A stretch of DNA of 64,000 nt from Candidatus Amarolinea dominans (GTDB taxonomy: Bacteria > Chloroflexota > Anaerolineae > SSC4 > Amarolineaceae), in the NCBI GenBank assembly GCA_016719785.1, contig JADJYJ010000034.1, forward strand, positions 105,667 through 169,666, in the 5' to 3' direction. This document shows positions 42,863-52,524 of the stretch, one piece after another; position 1 is the stretch's first letter; each line of letters begins with the position of its first letter. The position numbers were made by a program, and so were the translations under genes. The notes under the pieces were generated by a model that had not been told where the DNA came from, did no database searches, and saw only the letters and a list, made by a program, of their open reading frames with translations.

Positions 42863-44099
42863 GACTCACCTCCTGCTGCCCGCGGGGGACGAAGATCATG
42901 GCGATGGCCGCGATCAGGGCCATGGCCGCGCCAAAAAGAAACGGGGCTGTCGGGCCGAAACCCGCCCAACTGCCGACCCCTTGCCAGAGGATGCCGGCGA
43001 TGAGGGAGGCCGGTAAATCCAAAATACCGAGCACGGCGCTGTAGGCGCCAAAGGCGGCGCCGCGCAGATGGGCTGGCGCCAGGTCGGCCACCAGGGCCTT
43101 GGCTGTGCCATAGGCCATGCCGTAATAAAAACCGTAGACGGCATACAACGCCCAGATGTGCCAGGCCGCCTGCGCCAGGCCAAAGCCGAGGTAGATCAGC
43201 GCATAGACCAGCCAGCCCCCGATGAGCAGGCGCCGTCGCCCGATGCGGTCAGACAAAGCGCCAGCCGGGGTTGAGATCAGGGTGTAGATCAGGTTGAAGG
43301 TGATGAGCATGCCGAGCACGCCGAGCACGCTGAGGCCACGCTCTTGTGCGCGCAGCACCAGGAAGGCGTCCGAGGAGTTGCCCAGGTCGAAGATGCCGAC
43401 GACGAGCATGAAGAGCAGAAAGGGCCGACCCAGGCCCTTGAAGCCCAGCGCAGGCGCCTTCGCCGCGCCTGTGACCGGCACATCGGTGGCCCCAAAGGCC
43501 AGGGTAATCACCGCCAGGCCGGCCGGGATCAGGCTGATGAGCACCAGGGTGCGAAACGTCGCGGCGGTCAAGCCGACGCTGCCAGACTGTGCCAGCCAGA
43601 CGACGAGCAGCGCAATGCTGAGTCCCAATACGGCCCCGGCCGTGTCGGCGGCGCGGTGAAAGCCGAAAGCCAGGCCGCGTTGCGCGGGGGTGACGGAATC
43701 GGCCACCAGGGCATCGCGCGGCGCGGTGCGCACGCCTTTGCCGACCCGATCGGCCCAGCGCGCACCGGCCACGGCCCCCCACCCGGTCGCGAGATAGAAA
43801 AAGGGCTTGGAGAGGGCCGAGATGCCATAGCCGGCCACCGCCAACCACTTGCGCGCGCGCAGGCGATCGGACAGCCAACCGGAGAAGAGCTTGAGCAGGC
43901 TGGCCGTGGCTTCGGCCACCCCTTCGATCAGGCCAATGATGTTGGTTTTGACGCCGAGCACGTTGGATAAGAAGAGCGGCAGCAGGTTGATGACCATCTC
44001 GCTGGAGATGTCCATCAGGAAACTGGTGATGCTGACCGCCCAGACGTTGCGGGGCAGACTGCGCACGCCCGTTGTGGGCTTGGGGTTGGCTTGACTCAC
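42855..44099 (-). CDS. MFS permease
   Basis: 414 residues with about 12 membrane helices. The loop 2-3 and 4 motif RWADRVGKGVRTAPRDALVADS near residue 115 and RIGRRRLLIGG near 285 are typical of the major facilitator superfamily subgroup that includes fosmidomycin-resistance-like and sugar-efflux-like members. Substrate unknown. It overlaps the reductase gene downstream. The nearby 336-base gap separates it from a divergent methyltransferase gene. Confidence 0.86.
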   Translation of the reverse strand: MSQANPKPTTGVRSLPRNVWAVSITSFLMDISSEMVINLLPLFLSNVLGVKTNIIGLIEGVAEATASLLKLFSGWLSDRLRARKWLAVAGYGISALSKPFFYLATGWGAVAGARWADRVGKGVRTAPRDALVADSVTPAQRGLAFGFHRAADTAGAVLGLSIALLVVWLAQSGSVGLTAATFRTLVLISLIPAGLAVITLAFGATDVPVTGAAKAPALGFKGLGRPFLLFMLVVGIFDLGNSSDAFLVLRAQERGLSVLGVLGMLITFNLIYTLISTPAGALSDRIGRRRLLIGGWLVYALIYLGFGLAQAAWHIWALYAVYGFYYGMAYGTAKALVADLAPAHLRGAAFGAYSAVLGILDLPASLIAGILWQGVGSWAGFGPTAPFLFGAAMALIAAIAMIFVPRGQQEVSHV

Positions 44100-44435
44100 G
44101 CTTTATTTTCTCCTCGATCATGGTCTGACGGCGGGGATGCGTGCATGCCTTTGGGCGCCGGTTCGGCCAGGTAGATGCCAATCGAGGCCATAGTATGCCA
44201 CCGCTCAACGCTTGTCAAATCGCCCCCGGCTGCAAACCTTTCTATACGTTCCAGAGAGCTCCAGAGGAACGAAACGCAAAGACGCGGAGACGCAAAGGCC
44301 GCAAAGGGCTATGGTGTCTTGGCGCCGTGGCGTCTTCGTGCCGTGGCGTCCCTGCGATGATGCAAGAGCTTGCACGGTAACACGGTGATCGAGTAAGATA
44401 GGGCTGATATCCAGAACCGTCAATAGGAGGCAACG
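44100..44435. other. Intergenic region between MFS and methyltransferase genes
   Basis: No gene is seen. It holds a purine-rich stretch of GACGC/GCAAAG words (44272-44310) and a direct repeat GCCGTGGCGTC (44324-44334 and 44340-44350), the low-complexity kind common in intergenic DNA of filamentous bacteria. A possible promoter for the methyltransferase, TTGCAC (44370-44375), 18 bases, TAAGAT (44394-44399), lies at its right end. Confidence 0.6.
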
Positions 44436-45212
44436 ATGGACGTTGTGGCGTACAATCGGCAGGCGTGGAATCAACAGGTAGAGCAGGGCAATCCCTGGAC
44501 GGTGCCCTTCAGCGCGGAGGTGATTGCGGAAGCGCGACAGGGGCGCTGGACGATCGTGCTAACGCCCACCATTCCGGTGCCCAGGTCATGGTTTCCGGAT
44601 CCGCTCAGCGGCCTCGATGTCCTCTGCCTGGCGTCGGGCGGCGGACAGCAGGGGCCGATCCTGGCCGCGGCCGGCGCGCAGGTGACGGTCTTCGACAACT
44701 CGCCCGCGCAGTTGGCGCGCGATCGCGAGGTGGCTGAGCGGGAGGGGCTTGCCATCCGCACGGTGCAGGGCGATATGGCCGATCTCTCTGCGTTTGCCGC
44801 TGAATCGTTCGATCTGATCTTCCACCCGGTCTCCAACTGTTTTGCGCCGGCCGTGCGCCCGGTCTGGCGTGAGTGCTACCGTGTGCTGCGGCCGGGCGGC
44901 GCGTTGCTGGCCGGCTTCAACAACCCGCTGCGCTATCTATTCGACGCCGAGTTGGCCGACCAGGGCATCTTCAAGGTGCGCCACCGCCTGCCCTACTCTG
45001 ATCTCACCGACTTGACCGAGGAGGAGCGCCAGCGCTACCAGGCGCAAGGCTTGCCGCTGGAATTCGGCCACACGTTGGACGATCAAATCGGTGGGCAGCT
45101 TGCGGCCGGCTTTGTATTGACCGGGTTTTTCGAGGATCGTAGCCCGGATGAGGTGTTCACTGAGTACCTGGCAACGTTCATCGCCACGCGGGCCGTCAAA
45201 CCAGGCGGCTGA
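44436..45212 (+). CDS. Class I SAM-dependent methyltransferase
   Basis: 258 residues. The start MDVVAYNRQAWNQQVEQGN is typical of a widespread subfamily; motif I VLCLASGGGQQGPILAAAG near residue 65, acidic VTVFDNS near 84, and ECYRVLRPGGALLAGF near 150 with an unusual SNCFAPAVRPVW stretch. AGGAGG lies 5 nt before the ATG. Substrate unknown. It is monocistronic, ending at a strong hairpin. Confidence 0.86.
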   Translation: MDVVAYNRQAWNQQVEQGNPWTVPFSAEVIAEARQGRWTIVLTPTIPVPRSWFPDPLSGLDVLCLASGGGQQGPILAAAGAQVTVFDNSPAQLARDREVAEREGLAIRTVQGDMADLSAFAAESFDLIFHPVSNCFAPAVRPVWRECYRVLRPGGALLAGFNNPLRYLFDAELADQGIFKVRHRLPYSDLTDLTEEERQRYQAQGLPLEFGHTLDDQIGGQLAAGFVLTGFFEDRSPDEVFTEYLATFIATRAVKPGG

Positions 45213-45224
45213 TGGAATTCAAGA

Positions 45225-45258
45225 GAACAAACAGGTAACGAAGGCGACCTGTTTGTTC
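45225..45258. terminator. Perfect 12-bp hairpin between convergent genes
   Basis: GAACAAACAGGT (45225-45236) and ACCTGTTTGTTC (45247-45258) form a perfect stem with a 10-nt loop, between the methyltransferase stop (45212) and the lipoprotein gene end (45282). The stem contains a TTTGTT stretch but no clean U-tract follows. It could serve both strands. Confidence 0.6.
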
Positions 45259-45281
45259 GGCTCTGCGCAGGGTTGCCCGGC

Positions 45282-46541
45282 TCACCTGGCCGGTTCGGGC
45301 GTCGGGGTGTCGGTTGCCGACGGGATGGACGTATCTGTCGGTATCGGCGTGTCAGTCGGCGGCTCCGGCGTGGGCGTCTCCGCCGGTGTTTCTGTTGGCA
45401 GGGGCTCCGGCAGTAGATCATGAAAGATGGATTGGTACACCACCGTTGCCGTGGGCAGAGGCGACGGCAACGGCGGAACCTCACCATCTACGATCACCGG
45501 CGCCATGAAATAACGAGCTTGTCCATTGATCTCCAATCCCCAAGTTACGTAGTTTCCACTGACGAAAATGGGATCGAGGTAGTCAGCCGAGATATCTTCC
45601 AGCCCAGGCGGCATGATTGGGATTGCATAGATTACGTCGTATCGCAAATCGTACCCGCGTTGCGTCTCATCTTGCCATACAACCTGTGTTCGAGAAACGC
45701 GAATCTTGGAGGGAGGGGGGTGTTTTCCGAATAGTTCAGGAATATCGAGTATGCGGCTGGTGCGCGTGCTTAGATCGAATACAGCTAAGGCCATCTGTCC
45801 GGTTTCTTCGTCATAATCCACCCAAGCAATCATTCCTTCGTTGATATGATAGAGCGTCATCGTGCGGATGCCGAGAAAGGCAGCTCGTGCCCTGGTAATG
45901 ACAATCTCCTCGCCGGTCTCCAAGTTGTAGGCACGCAGTCCCACACGTTTGTCAGCGCCTTCGTCACTGGTGAAGATGATCCATTGATTCGACATCCAAA
46001 CATCAATTCCCAATCTGATGTAGGCTTGTTCGCCGGTCGCGAGATCATAGGCATAAAGTCCTTGCGCACGATCCTGACATGGCCAGGGATCACAAAGCGA
46101 CCAACGCCAAACTAGATATTGGTCGTCCATGGCTTCGAAATCGGCCTGACCACTATCGTTCCCCAAGCGAAACTCTTGGCCTGTCTCATTGTCATGCAAG
46201 TACAAGCTGTGGTTATGGGCCATGACACCGCGCTGTACCCCACTACTTTGGTCTTCCATGCGAACGCGATAGCGCCGCGAAGGTGCAGGGGCGATTTCGT
46301 TCGTTTCCCCCAGTCGCACCTCGTGCATCGGACTGGCTGTCGCGACTCCTGTAGCATCGTCAAGCGACACCGCCGTTGCCGGGGCATCTCCTGACGGAAT
46401 AGTCGTGGCCTCAAGCGATGGAACAGCCCCGGATGGCAAAACGATATCGCCTGTACCGGGCGCTCGGCATCCAGACAAGCTGGTCATGGCAACCACAATC
46501 ACAAGTCCTGCCAGCCAGCTTCTGAGATAATTCTCGTTCAT
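45282..46541 (-). CDS. Lipoprotein with beta-propeller-like repeats and Thr/Pro-rich C-terminus
   Basis: 419 residues. Signal peptide with lipobox LSGC (Cys near residue 25). Central repeats such as GLYAYDLATGEQ, GLRAYNLETGEE and LAVFDLSTRTSR resemble a WD40/TolB-like propeller blade pattern. The C-terminal 60 residues are Thr/Pro/Glu-rich (TPTPEPPTDTPIP). No catalytic signature. Likely surface lipoprotein of unknown function. The codon use and GC are lower than in the neighbours, suggesting recent acquisition together with the next gene. Confidence 0.8.
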   Translation of the reverse strand: MNENYLRSWLAGLVIVVAMTSLSGCRAPGTGDIVLPSGAVPSLEATTIPSGDAPATAVSLDDATGVATASPMHEVRLGETNEIAPAPSRRYRVRMEDQSSGVQRGVMAHNHSLYLHDNETGQEFRLGNDSGQADFEAMDDQYLVWRWSLCDPWPCQDRAQGLYAYDLATGEQAYIRLGIDVWMSNQWIIFTSDEGADKRVGLRAYNLETGEEIVITRARAAFLGIRTMTLYHINEGMIAWVDYDEETGQMALAVFDLSTRTSRILDIPELFGKHPPPSKIRVSRTQVVWQDETQRGYDLRYDVIYAIPIMPPGLEDISADYLDPIFVSGNYVTWGLEINGQARYFMAPVIVDGEVPPLPSPLPTATVVYQSIFHDLLPEPLPTETPAETPTPEPPTDTPIPTDTSIPSATDTPTPEPAR

Positions 46542-46602
46542 GATGACCTCCTGTGAACTTATCAGAGCAAATCAATCGCCAATTGCGGAATTCTTCTCGG
46601 TC

Positions 46603-49022
46603 TCACTCGGGACCAGCCCACCAACGGGTGAACCAGGGGCGATCTCCCGTGTTATCGCGGTAGGCTTCATGCCAGGCAATTTCCGTATCATCCATACTAA
46701 TGCACTGCGCAGCGTCGCTGGGACCGTCCGTGAGCAGCCAGGCAATCACGTAGTCGGCCCCTGCTTCAGCCATGATAAATGCCCGCAGGGAGTTAGAGGC
46801 TGTCACCCCATCGTCATTATTGTCTTTGTTTGACATCAATGGGTTATACCATCCTTGACACGGCGAGTAGAGATCAGCCTCAGTGATGAAGGCGGGCTTG
46901 CCGCTGCCCTGGATATTCGTGCGCATAGCCGAGGGGAAATACTGGAAGACATGATCACCCGCAGGTATAGAGGAGTTGGTTGGGCAAAAGCTGTTGTCCC
47001 AAAGTTCTTTGCCAGGGCGCCAGTAGTTGTGCCAGGCAAACCCGTCGTTATAAGTCGAATAGGTAGTGGATATTACTTCGTAACCAGACTGGTTCGTGTT
47101 TCGAAGCGCCAAAGGTGTGCATTTGGTGAACTCTCTTGGTTCTGCGTAAGCGCCTTGTGCCATTGAAGGCGTCAAGACACGAACGCCTGGAAACGTGGAG
47201 TGTACATAGTCATACAGGTGGTTGAAATAGTCCCTCATGTCCTGCCAGGCAATTGGGCTTTGCATATCTATCAATCCCGTTGCGGTACCATCCAGCAAAT
47301 ACCACTCGGTGTTTGGCTCATTGGCCGGCTCGAAGCCGAATTCACTCCAGCCACCCTGCTGGTTGAGATCATGGATGAAGTGCATTTCGCTGGCCAAGTC
47401 AGCGATGGGGCGATAGTCGTCAGGATGGCACAGGTCGCTGGTCCCTGGCGGGGTCGCCGTGGGGTCCACTAGCAGACGATGGGGTTGTGGTGCGATGGCG
47501 TAATCCATGAAGTTTCCCGGTGAAGGATGGATGCGAATAATCACCTTCACGCCCGTGTTGGCGGCCGCGCGCAAATAGTTGAAGAGAGTCGAGTTCCTAA
47601 CCCGTGCGCCGGTGATGCTGCACCAGGCGCCGTTGCGCTCGATCTCATACAGGTTGCTGCTGATCACCAGGACTGCGGCCGGCCATTTGCCGTTGGGCGG
47701 CTGCAGCCTGCTCAGCATGGGATCGCTCCACTGTGCGCTGGGTTGTGTGCCCAGGTGCATACCGGTCTTGATCTTGCGGTCTGACGGGGGCGGGGGTGGA
47801 GTCGCCGTGGGCGTCCTGGTCGGGGTTCTAGTGGGCGTACGGGTGGGAGTAGCCGCTATCGGCGGGGTTGGGGTGCGCGTCGGCGTGCGCGTACGCGTAG
47901 GGGTGGTGGTGGGCGTACGGGTATAGGTTGCCGTCGGAGTACGGGTGCGCGTGTAGGTTGGAGTCGGCGTGCGCGTGGGGGTGCGCGTGTAGGTTGGAGT
48001 CGGCGTGCGCGTGGGGGTGCGCGTATAGGTCGGGATCGGCGTGCGCGTGGGGGTGCGCGTGAACGTGGGCGTCCAGGTCGCGGTAGGTGGGATGGGTGTA
48101 TGCGTGGGGGTGCGCGTGAACGTGGGCGTCCAAGTGGCTGTCCAGGTCGCAGTACGTGTAGGAAGCGGCGTCGGCGTCGCGGTCTGGACATCAAACGTGG
48201 AGTCGTCAATGAAAAAACTGGATATGTTCGATACGTCCGTGTGGCCCCGTAAGCGCACGCGTACACTTCTACCCCTGATGGCACCCAATTCGTCTGATGT
48301 CAGCGTTCGGTTGGTCAGAACCCATCCGGTGGTACGCGGCACCGCGTCGCGCGTGAACACCCCTACGTATACCTGGTTCTCATCAGTTGGGTTGACCAGT
48401 TGAACGTTCAGATTGTCGTAGCCGACCGCGCTCTCTTCAGTGGTGACCCAATACCACAGGCTGAAAATAGCGCTACTGGCAGTGGCAGGCACCGTGACAT
48501 CCTGGTAGAGCTTATCATTCCAGTTGTTGGCTCCACCAAACCAGGCAACATAACTCCCATTATGAGGCGTGATACCCTCAGGGAGTTCCTCATACCGCGT
48601 GATCACTCCCTGCGCGGGAATCTCGATCCAATACTGGTGCCCAGATTCAAAGCCGCTGTTAGGCAGTAGCTCACTTTCTGGTAAGTGCTCCTGCAATGGA
48701 GTTGCGATTGAGATTGACCTTCGGGCATTGGGGCTGGTGAGCCTGTGTGGCTTATGTTCAACCAACGCCGACTGTACGATGTCGTTCACAATCCCGTGTC
48801 GCGGCGGTTGCGCCAGCAAAACTGATTGCCTGAAAAGTGCTGCATCTGACGAACCGGGGAAAGAAACGGAGGTTAACGCGGCTGACAGAGGGACGACAAT
48901 GTTATTATAAGTTATTTGCAGGGGGGGGGGGTAACAACAGCCATGACAGCTTGGGGCAACAAGGCGACAGCGAGCGCCAGGAATAGCATACGTCGAAAGA
49001 ATGTCGAAAATGTTAGAACCAT
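46603..49022 (-). CDS. Secreted clan-A glycoside hydrolase-like protein, split by a C11 tract
   Basis: A signal peptide (MVLTFSTFFRRMLFLALAVA then LLPQAVMA) starts at 49022 with AAGGAGG 8 nt upstream. An 11-C tract (48921-48931) follows and the frame then stops within a few codons. With 12 (or 9) C the frame would read on into the long open frame, giving about 806 residues: a jelly-roll module (LLPNSGFESGHQYW), a 120-residue Thr/Pro/Arg repeat linker, and a TIM-barrel domain with EPANEPNTEW (acid/base) and FITEADLY (nucleophile). The start codon of the downstream frame alone (TTG at 48819) lacks any signal peptide. Phase variation, decay or base-calling error are all possible. Confidence 0.72.
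47810..48180. repeat. Thr/Pro/Arg-coding repeat region
   Basis: Degenerate repeats of 6-30 bases encode TRTPTRTPTPTY-like linker units. They lie inside the glycosidase gene and have no spacers. Such stretches readily change copy number and are hard to assemble. Confidence 0.85.
48921..48931 (-). repeat. C11 homopolymer after the signal-peptide codons
   Basis: Eleven G on the plus strand (C on the coding strand), immediately after the predicted signal peptidase region. The count decides whether the signal peptide is joined to the mature enzyme. Confidence 0.85.
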
Positions 49023-49132
49023 AACGAACGCCTCCTTCTTGGGGTAATCTAACGTGAATTCCGACCCAAATTTCGCGCCCTCGGCGTTCTCGAGGACAAA
49101 TACCAGGCCTGGTCGGCTACAAGCGTGCGCCC

Positions 49133-49741
49133 CTACTCCACAACCTGAATGGCGCCGGCGCTGAGCTCGAGCAGGGCGGCGCGGCAGTCGTTGACCTGCT
49201 CGACAGGCAGGCTCACGCTCAAGGTGACCTCGGCGGCAAACTGGCTCTCGATCACTTCGGCCTCGAACGCGGGCAGCAGCCGTGCCAGGGGCTGGTACAG
49301 GCGGTAGGGCAGCGTCACGTGCAGCAGCACGCGCTCGACTTTTTCAAGCAACGGCAACTGCAGCAGGGCCGCCTTGACGCCGCCACTGTACGCGCGCACC
49401 AGGCCGCCGGTGCCGAGCTTGACGCCGCCGAAGTAGCGCGTGACCACGGCGCCGATGTCACCCACCCCGCTGCCCAGCAGCACCTGCAACATCGGTTTGC
49501 CGGCGACGCCGGCCGGTTCGCCGTCGTCGCTCATGCCAATTTGCGCGGTGGAGCCGGGGGCGCCCACCACGTAAGCCCAGCAGTTGTGGCTGGCATCGGC
49601 AAATTCAGTGCGCGCGCGGGCCACGAACGCGCGCGCTTCTGCCAGCGTGCCCACAGCCGCCAGCGTGGTGATGAAGCGCGAACGCAGGATGATCTCCTCC
49701 GTGCGGGTTTCGCTGGCCGGAATTGGGTAGCGGGTCGTCAT
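49133..49741 (-). CDS. YigZ/IMPACT family protein
   Basis: 202 residues: N-terminal UPF0029 domain (ILRSRFITTLAAV, ASHNCWAYVVG, DDGEPAGVAGKPML, VVTRYFGGVKLGTGGLVRAY) and a C-terminal DUF1949 domain (about 138-202). The family is linked to translation control under stress in eukaryotes (IMPACT); bacterial function is unproven. The ATG at 49741 follows the upstream SH3 gene by about 35 bases on the same strand. Confidence 0.9.
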   Translation of the reverse strand: MTTRYPIPASETRTEEIILRSRFITTLAAVGTLAEARAFVARARTEFADASHNCWAYVVGAPGSTAQIGMSDDGEPAGVAGKPMLQVLLGSGVGDIGAVVTRYFGGVKLGTGGLVRAYSGGVKAALLQLPLLEKVERVLLHVTLPYRLYQPLARLLPAFEAEVIESQFAAEVTLSVSLPVEQVNDCRAALLELSAGAIQVVE

Positions 49742-49775
49742 GAGCGGAGAGCTTGGGTCACAGGACGCGTCAACC

Positions 49776-50255
49776 TCAGGGCGCCGGCTGCAACAACAGA
49801 TCGCCGCTGGCGCGGGTCTCGGCCATCCAGCCCTCGCGTCCGGCTGAAACCCGCACCTGCCACCAGGTGAGGTTGTCAGCCGTCTGCGGGCCGCCGATGA
49901 TGTCCACGGTGGCGTCACGCGGCACGGTGCCCAGGATGTCACCGGCCGGTTTGTTGAGATAGCCCGGCGTGCGCCGCAGGTTGACGGCCGCGGCCGCGAT
50001 GACCTGCGCGGAGCGGCCCACCGCCAATCCCTGCTCGGCGCCCTGGATCGCGGGCGGCGGAAGTGTCGCCGCGGCCGCTGCGGCCACGGCCGGCGGCGTC
50101 CAGGCCGGGCCTGGGCGCACGTCCAACTCGGGGCGCACGAACAAAAAGGCCAGCAGGCACAAGAAGGCGCCAACCAGGGCAAAACCGGCCAGCAAGCCGG
50201 CGCCAAAGCGCTGCCAGATCGGTGTCACTGACGATGATGGCATGGTTGACCTCAT
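49776..50255 (-). CDS. Membrane-anchored SH3-domain protein
   Basis: 159 residues: short N-terminus, one membrane helix (about 17-42), an Ala/Pro-rich spacer, and a bacterial SH3-like domain (VNLRRTPGYLNK ... WWQVRVSAGREGWMAE). It probably binds cell wall from outside the membrane. Its ATG overlaps the stop of the epimerase (ATGA); an in-frame ATG at 50243 is possible. Confidence 0.75.
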   Translation of the reverse strand: MRSTMPSSSVTPIWQRFGAGLLAGFALVGAFLCLLAFLFVRPELDVRPGPAWTPPAVAAAAAATLPPPAIQGAEQGLAVGRSAQVIAAAAVNLRRTPGYLNKPAGDILGTVPRDATVDIIGGPQTADNLTWWQVRVSAGREGWMAETRASGDLLLQPAP

Positions 50256-51205
50256 GACAAACCGCGGTGAGGGGCATGGGACAGTTGCACGCGTGGGTCC
50301 TTTTCAAGGAGCTGCGCCAGCCCCTGCGGCAGAGTCACACTGGGGGCATAGCCGAGCAAATGTTGGGCCTTGTGCAGGTCCGCCACCATGTGTACGACCC
50401 CGCCGGTCTCGTGATCGTTGTAGAGCACCTCAGGCGCACGCCCAGCCGCGGCCGCAATGGCCTGAATCAGTTCGTTGATCGTGGTTTCCTGCCCAGATCC
50501 GACATTGATAATCTGACGGTTCACGTCAGGCGCCTGGCTGGCTGCCACCAGCGCGGAGACGACATCATCCACATAGACAAAATCACGCGTCTGCTGGCCG
50601 TTGCCAAAAACCACCAGGGAGCCGCCGGCGAGCGTCTGTTTGAGCAACTGCGGCACCACCGGTGCATGCACCGGTGGAATGCGTTGACCGGGGCCATAGG
50701 CGTTGAAAATACGCAGGGCTACTGTCTCGATGTGGTGCAACGCGCCCAGGGTGAACACATAGTGCTCGGCGGCCAACTTGGCGACCGCGTAGGGCACCTG
50801 CGGGTTCGGACGCATGGCTTCGTGCAGGGGCAGGCTGGCCTGCACGCCGTAAATCGTGGCCGACGAGGCCAGCACGACCCGCGCGACACCCACATCGCGC
50901 ATCGCCTCCATGACCGCCACCGTGCCGCCGACGTTGACGTCGTTGTAGTCGCGGGCATAAAGTACCGATTCGGGCACAGAGACGCGGGCCGCCAGGTGAA
51001 AAACGCACTGCACGCTCTGCAGCAGCGACCACAGCTTGGGCACATCACGCACATCACCGCGTGTAAAGAGCACCCGGGGCGACAGCCGTGCCGGATCTCC
51101 GGCGCTGAGGTCATCCAACACGCGCACATGGTGCCCCAACTCGACCAATCGGTTCGCCAACGCTGTCCCCAAGAAACCGGCGCCGCCGGTAATCAACACT
51201 CGCAT
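50252..51205 (-). CDS. NAD-dependent nucleotide-sugar epimerase (GalE-like)
   Basis: 317-residue SDR. TGGAGFLG near residue 6, VFHLAARVSVPES near 68, SSATIYG near 112, YAVAK (YxxxK) near 138, and NAYGPGQR near 168. UDP-glucose 4-epimerase group, exact substrate unknown. AAGGAGG lies 16 nt before the ATG, farther than usual. A TATACT -10 box is seen at 51251-51246 without a good -35. It is followed by an SH3 gene in the same operon. Confidence 0.86.
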   Translation of the reverse strand: MRVLITGGAGFLGTALANRLVELGHHVRVLDDLSAGDPARLSPRVLFTRGDVRDVPKLWSLLQSVQCVFHLAARVSVPESVLYARDYNDVNVGGTVAVMEAMRDVGVARVVLASSATIYGVQASLPLHEAMRPNPQVPYAVAKLAAEHYVFTLGALHHIETVALRIFNAYGPGQRIPPVHAPVVPQLLKQTLAGGSLVVFGNGQQTRDFVYVDDVVSALVAASQAPDVNRQIINVGSGQETTINELIQAIAAAAGRAPEVLYNDHETGGVVHMVADLHKAQHLLGYAPSVTLPQGLAQLLEKDPRVQLSHAPHRGLS

Positions 51206-51305
51206 GAAGGCTGTTCATCTCCTCCTTCCGGGTAGGGTAACGCCTAGTATAGCACAAGTCAGCGGCTTGCCCTAAAGAAGCGGTCGAGAGTCGCCCACGC
51301 GGGCA

Positions 51306-51364
51306 TTTGTAGGGGCGCACCCTTGCGGTCGCCCACGCGGGCAGGCGCAAGGCCATGCCCCTAC
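51306..51364. repeat. Dispersed palindromic repeat, copy A
   Basis: The 47 bases 51306-51352 recur exactly at 53390-53436. In this copy the outer ends GTAGGGGC and GCCCCTAC are inverted, so the element can fold back on itself. A partial unit (GTCGCCCACGCGGGCA) also precedes it at about 51290. Resembles the short interspersed palindromes reported for Chloroflexota. Confidence 0.85.
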
Positions 51365-51373
51365 CCCGGATTA

Positions 51374-51401
51374 TTGAAAAGATAGCCGCGCCGGGTATAA
51401 T
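51374..51401 (+). promoter_or_regulatory. Strong sigma-70-type promoter with start at or next to a GTG codon
   Basis: TTGAAA (51374-51379), 16 bases, TATAAT (51396-51401). The expected transcription start is about 51408, one base before the GTG at 51409, so the mRNA would be leaderless. Confidence 0.65.
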
Positions 51402-51408
51402 GCGCGGC

Positions 51409-52524
51409 GTGAGAAGATACCCACTCAAGCCGCGCGCACTCCTGCGCGGCATACTCTTGTGTCTGGTCATTCTTGTCCTGGCCGCGCCGCCACAGCCGCT
51501 GGTTGTGCTTGGCCCACCGCAGACTGTGCATACCGTCGCCCCGAAGATGGGCATGCACACCCGCCTGACGGACGAGGTGGAGCCGTGGAAGATCAAGCGC
51601 ACGCTGCAGATGGTGCGCGAGATGGGCGCTCCCTGGGTGGTCGAATACTTCCCCTGGGCCTATCATGAGCCGGCGCCGGGACGCTTCGACTGGGCGCACG
51701 CGGACCTGGTGGTGGATCATGCGGTCACGCAAGGGCTGACCGTTATCGCCCGCCTGGGCTTTGTGCCCACCTGGGCGCGGCCGCTCGATACGACTTTTCT
51801 GTACCTGGGCGAGGCACACTACGCTGACTTTGGGCGCTACGTCTACGAGTTCGTGCGTCATTTCAAGGGCCGCGTGCATTATCTCATCATCTGGAATGAG
51901 CCGAACCTGGCGCTGGAATGGGGCTACCGCCCGGTGGATGCGGCCGCGTACACCGAGCTGCTCAAGGTCAGCTACGCGCAGGCCAAAGCGGCCGACCCTG
52001 ATGTGCAGGTACTGGGCGGCGCGCTGGCGCCCACGCTGGCCCCCGCCGGCTCGGCCTACGGCCTGGATGACCTGGTCTACCTGCAGCAGATGTACGATGC
52101 CGGCGCGGCGCCCTTTTTCGACATCCTGGCCGCCCATGCCTACGGTTGGGTCTTCGACGCGAATGATCCGCCGGCGAGCGACGTGGTCAACTTCCGTCGT
52201 GTGGAGCTGCTGCGCGCGGTGATGGTGCGTAACGGCGACGGCGCCAAGAAGATCATCATCACCGAAGCCGGTTGGAACGATCACCCGCGGTGGACGAAGG
52301 CCGTGCGCCCGGCGCAGCGCATTCAGAACACCCTCGAGGCGTTCGATCTGGTCGGCCAGTGGGATTGGCTGCAGGCCCTGTGCCTGTGGGCGTTTCGCTA
52401 CCCGGCCCCCACGCGCTCGTACCAGGACTATTTCACCTTCGTCGCGTCCGACTTTGTGCCCAAGCCGATCTATTTGGAGCTGCAGGCGTATCACGAAGGC
52501 GTGGAGCACAAAGGCGCGAAGTGA
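51409..52524 (+). CDS. Clan-A glycosidase-like secreted protein
   Basis: 371 residues from the GTG at 51409: a signal peptide (RRYPLKPRALLRGILLCLV then ILVLAAPP) and a TIM-barrel domain with WAYHEPAPGRFDWA near residue 90, LIIWNEPNLALEW near 163 (acid/base Glu) and IIITEAGWND near 284 (nucleophile Glu). Closest in style to GH39/GH5-like families. An ATG at 51400 is in frame but overlaps the -10 box, so it would not be transcribed from that promoter. A repeat with GAAGGCAC units follows the stop. Confidence 0.8.
   Translation: MRRYPLKPRALLRGILLCLVILVLAAPPQPLVVLGPPQTVHTVAPKMGMHTRLTDEVEPWKIKRTLQMVREMGAPWVVEYFPWAYHEPAPGRFDWAHADLVVDHAVTQGLTVIARLGFVPTWARPLDTTFLYLGEAHYADFGRYVYEFVRHFKGRVHYLIIWNEPNLALEWGYRPVDAAAYTELLKVSYAQAKAADPDVQVLGGALAPTLAPAGSAYGLDDLVYLQQMYDAGAAPFFDILAAHAYGWVFDANDPPASDVVNFRRVELLRAVMVRNGDGAKKIIITEAGWNDHPRWTKAVRPAQRIQNTLEAFDLVGQWDWLQALCLWAFRYPAPTRSYQDYFTFVASDFVPKPIYLELQAYHEGVEHKGAK

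Noticed and set aside
47810..48180. Repeat array that could be mistaken for CRISPR
   Set aside because: Repeats are short, degenerate, in frame and have no unique spacers; they encode a Thr/Pro/Arg linker of a secreted protein.
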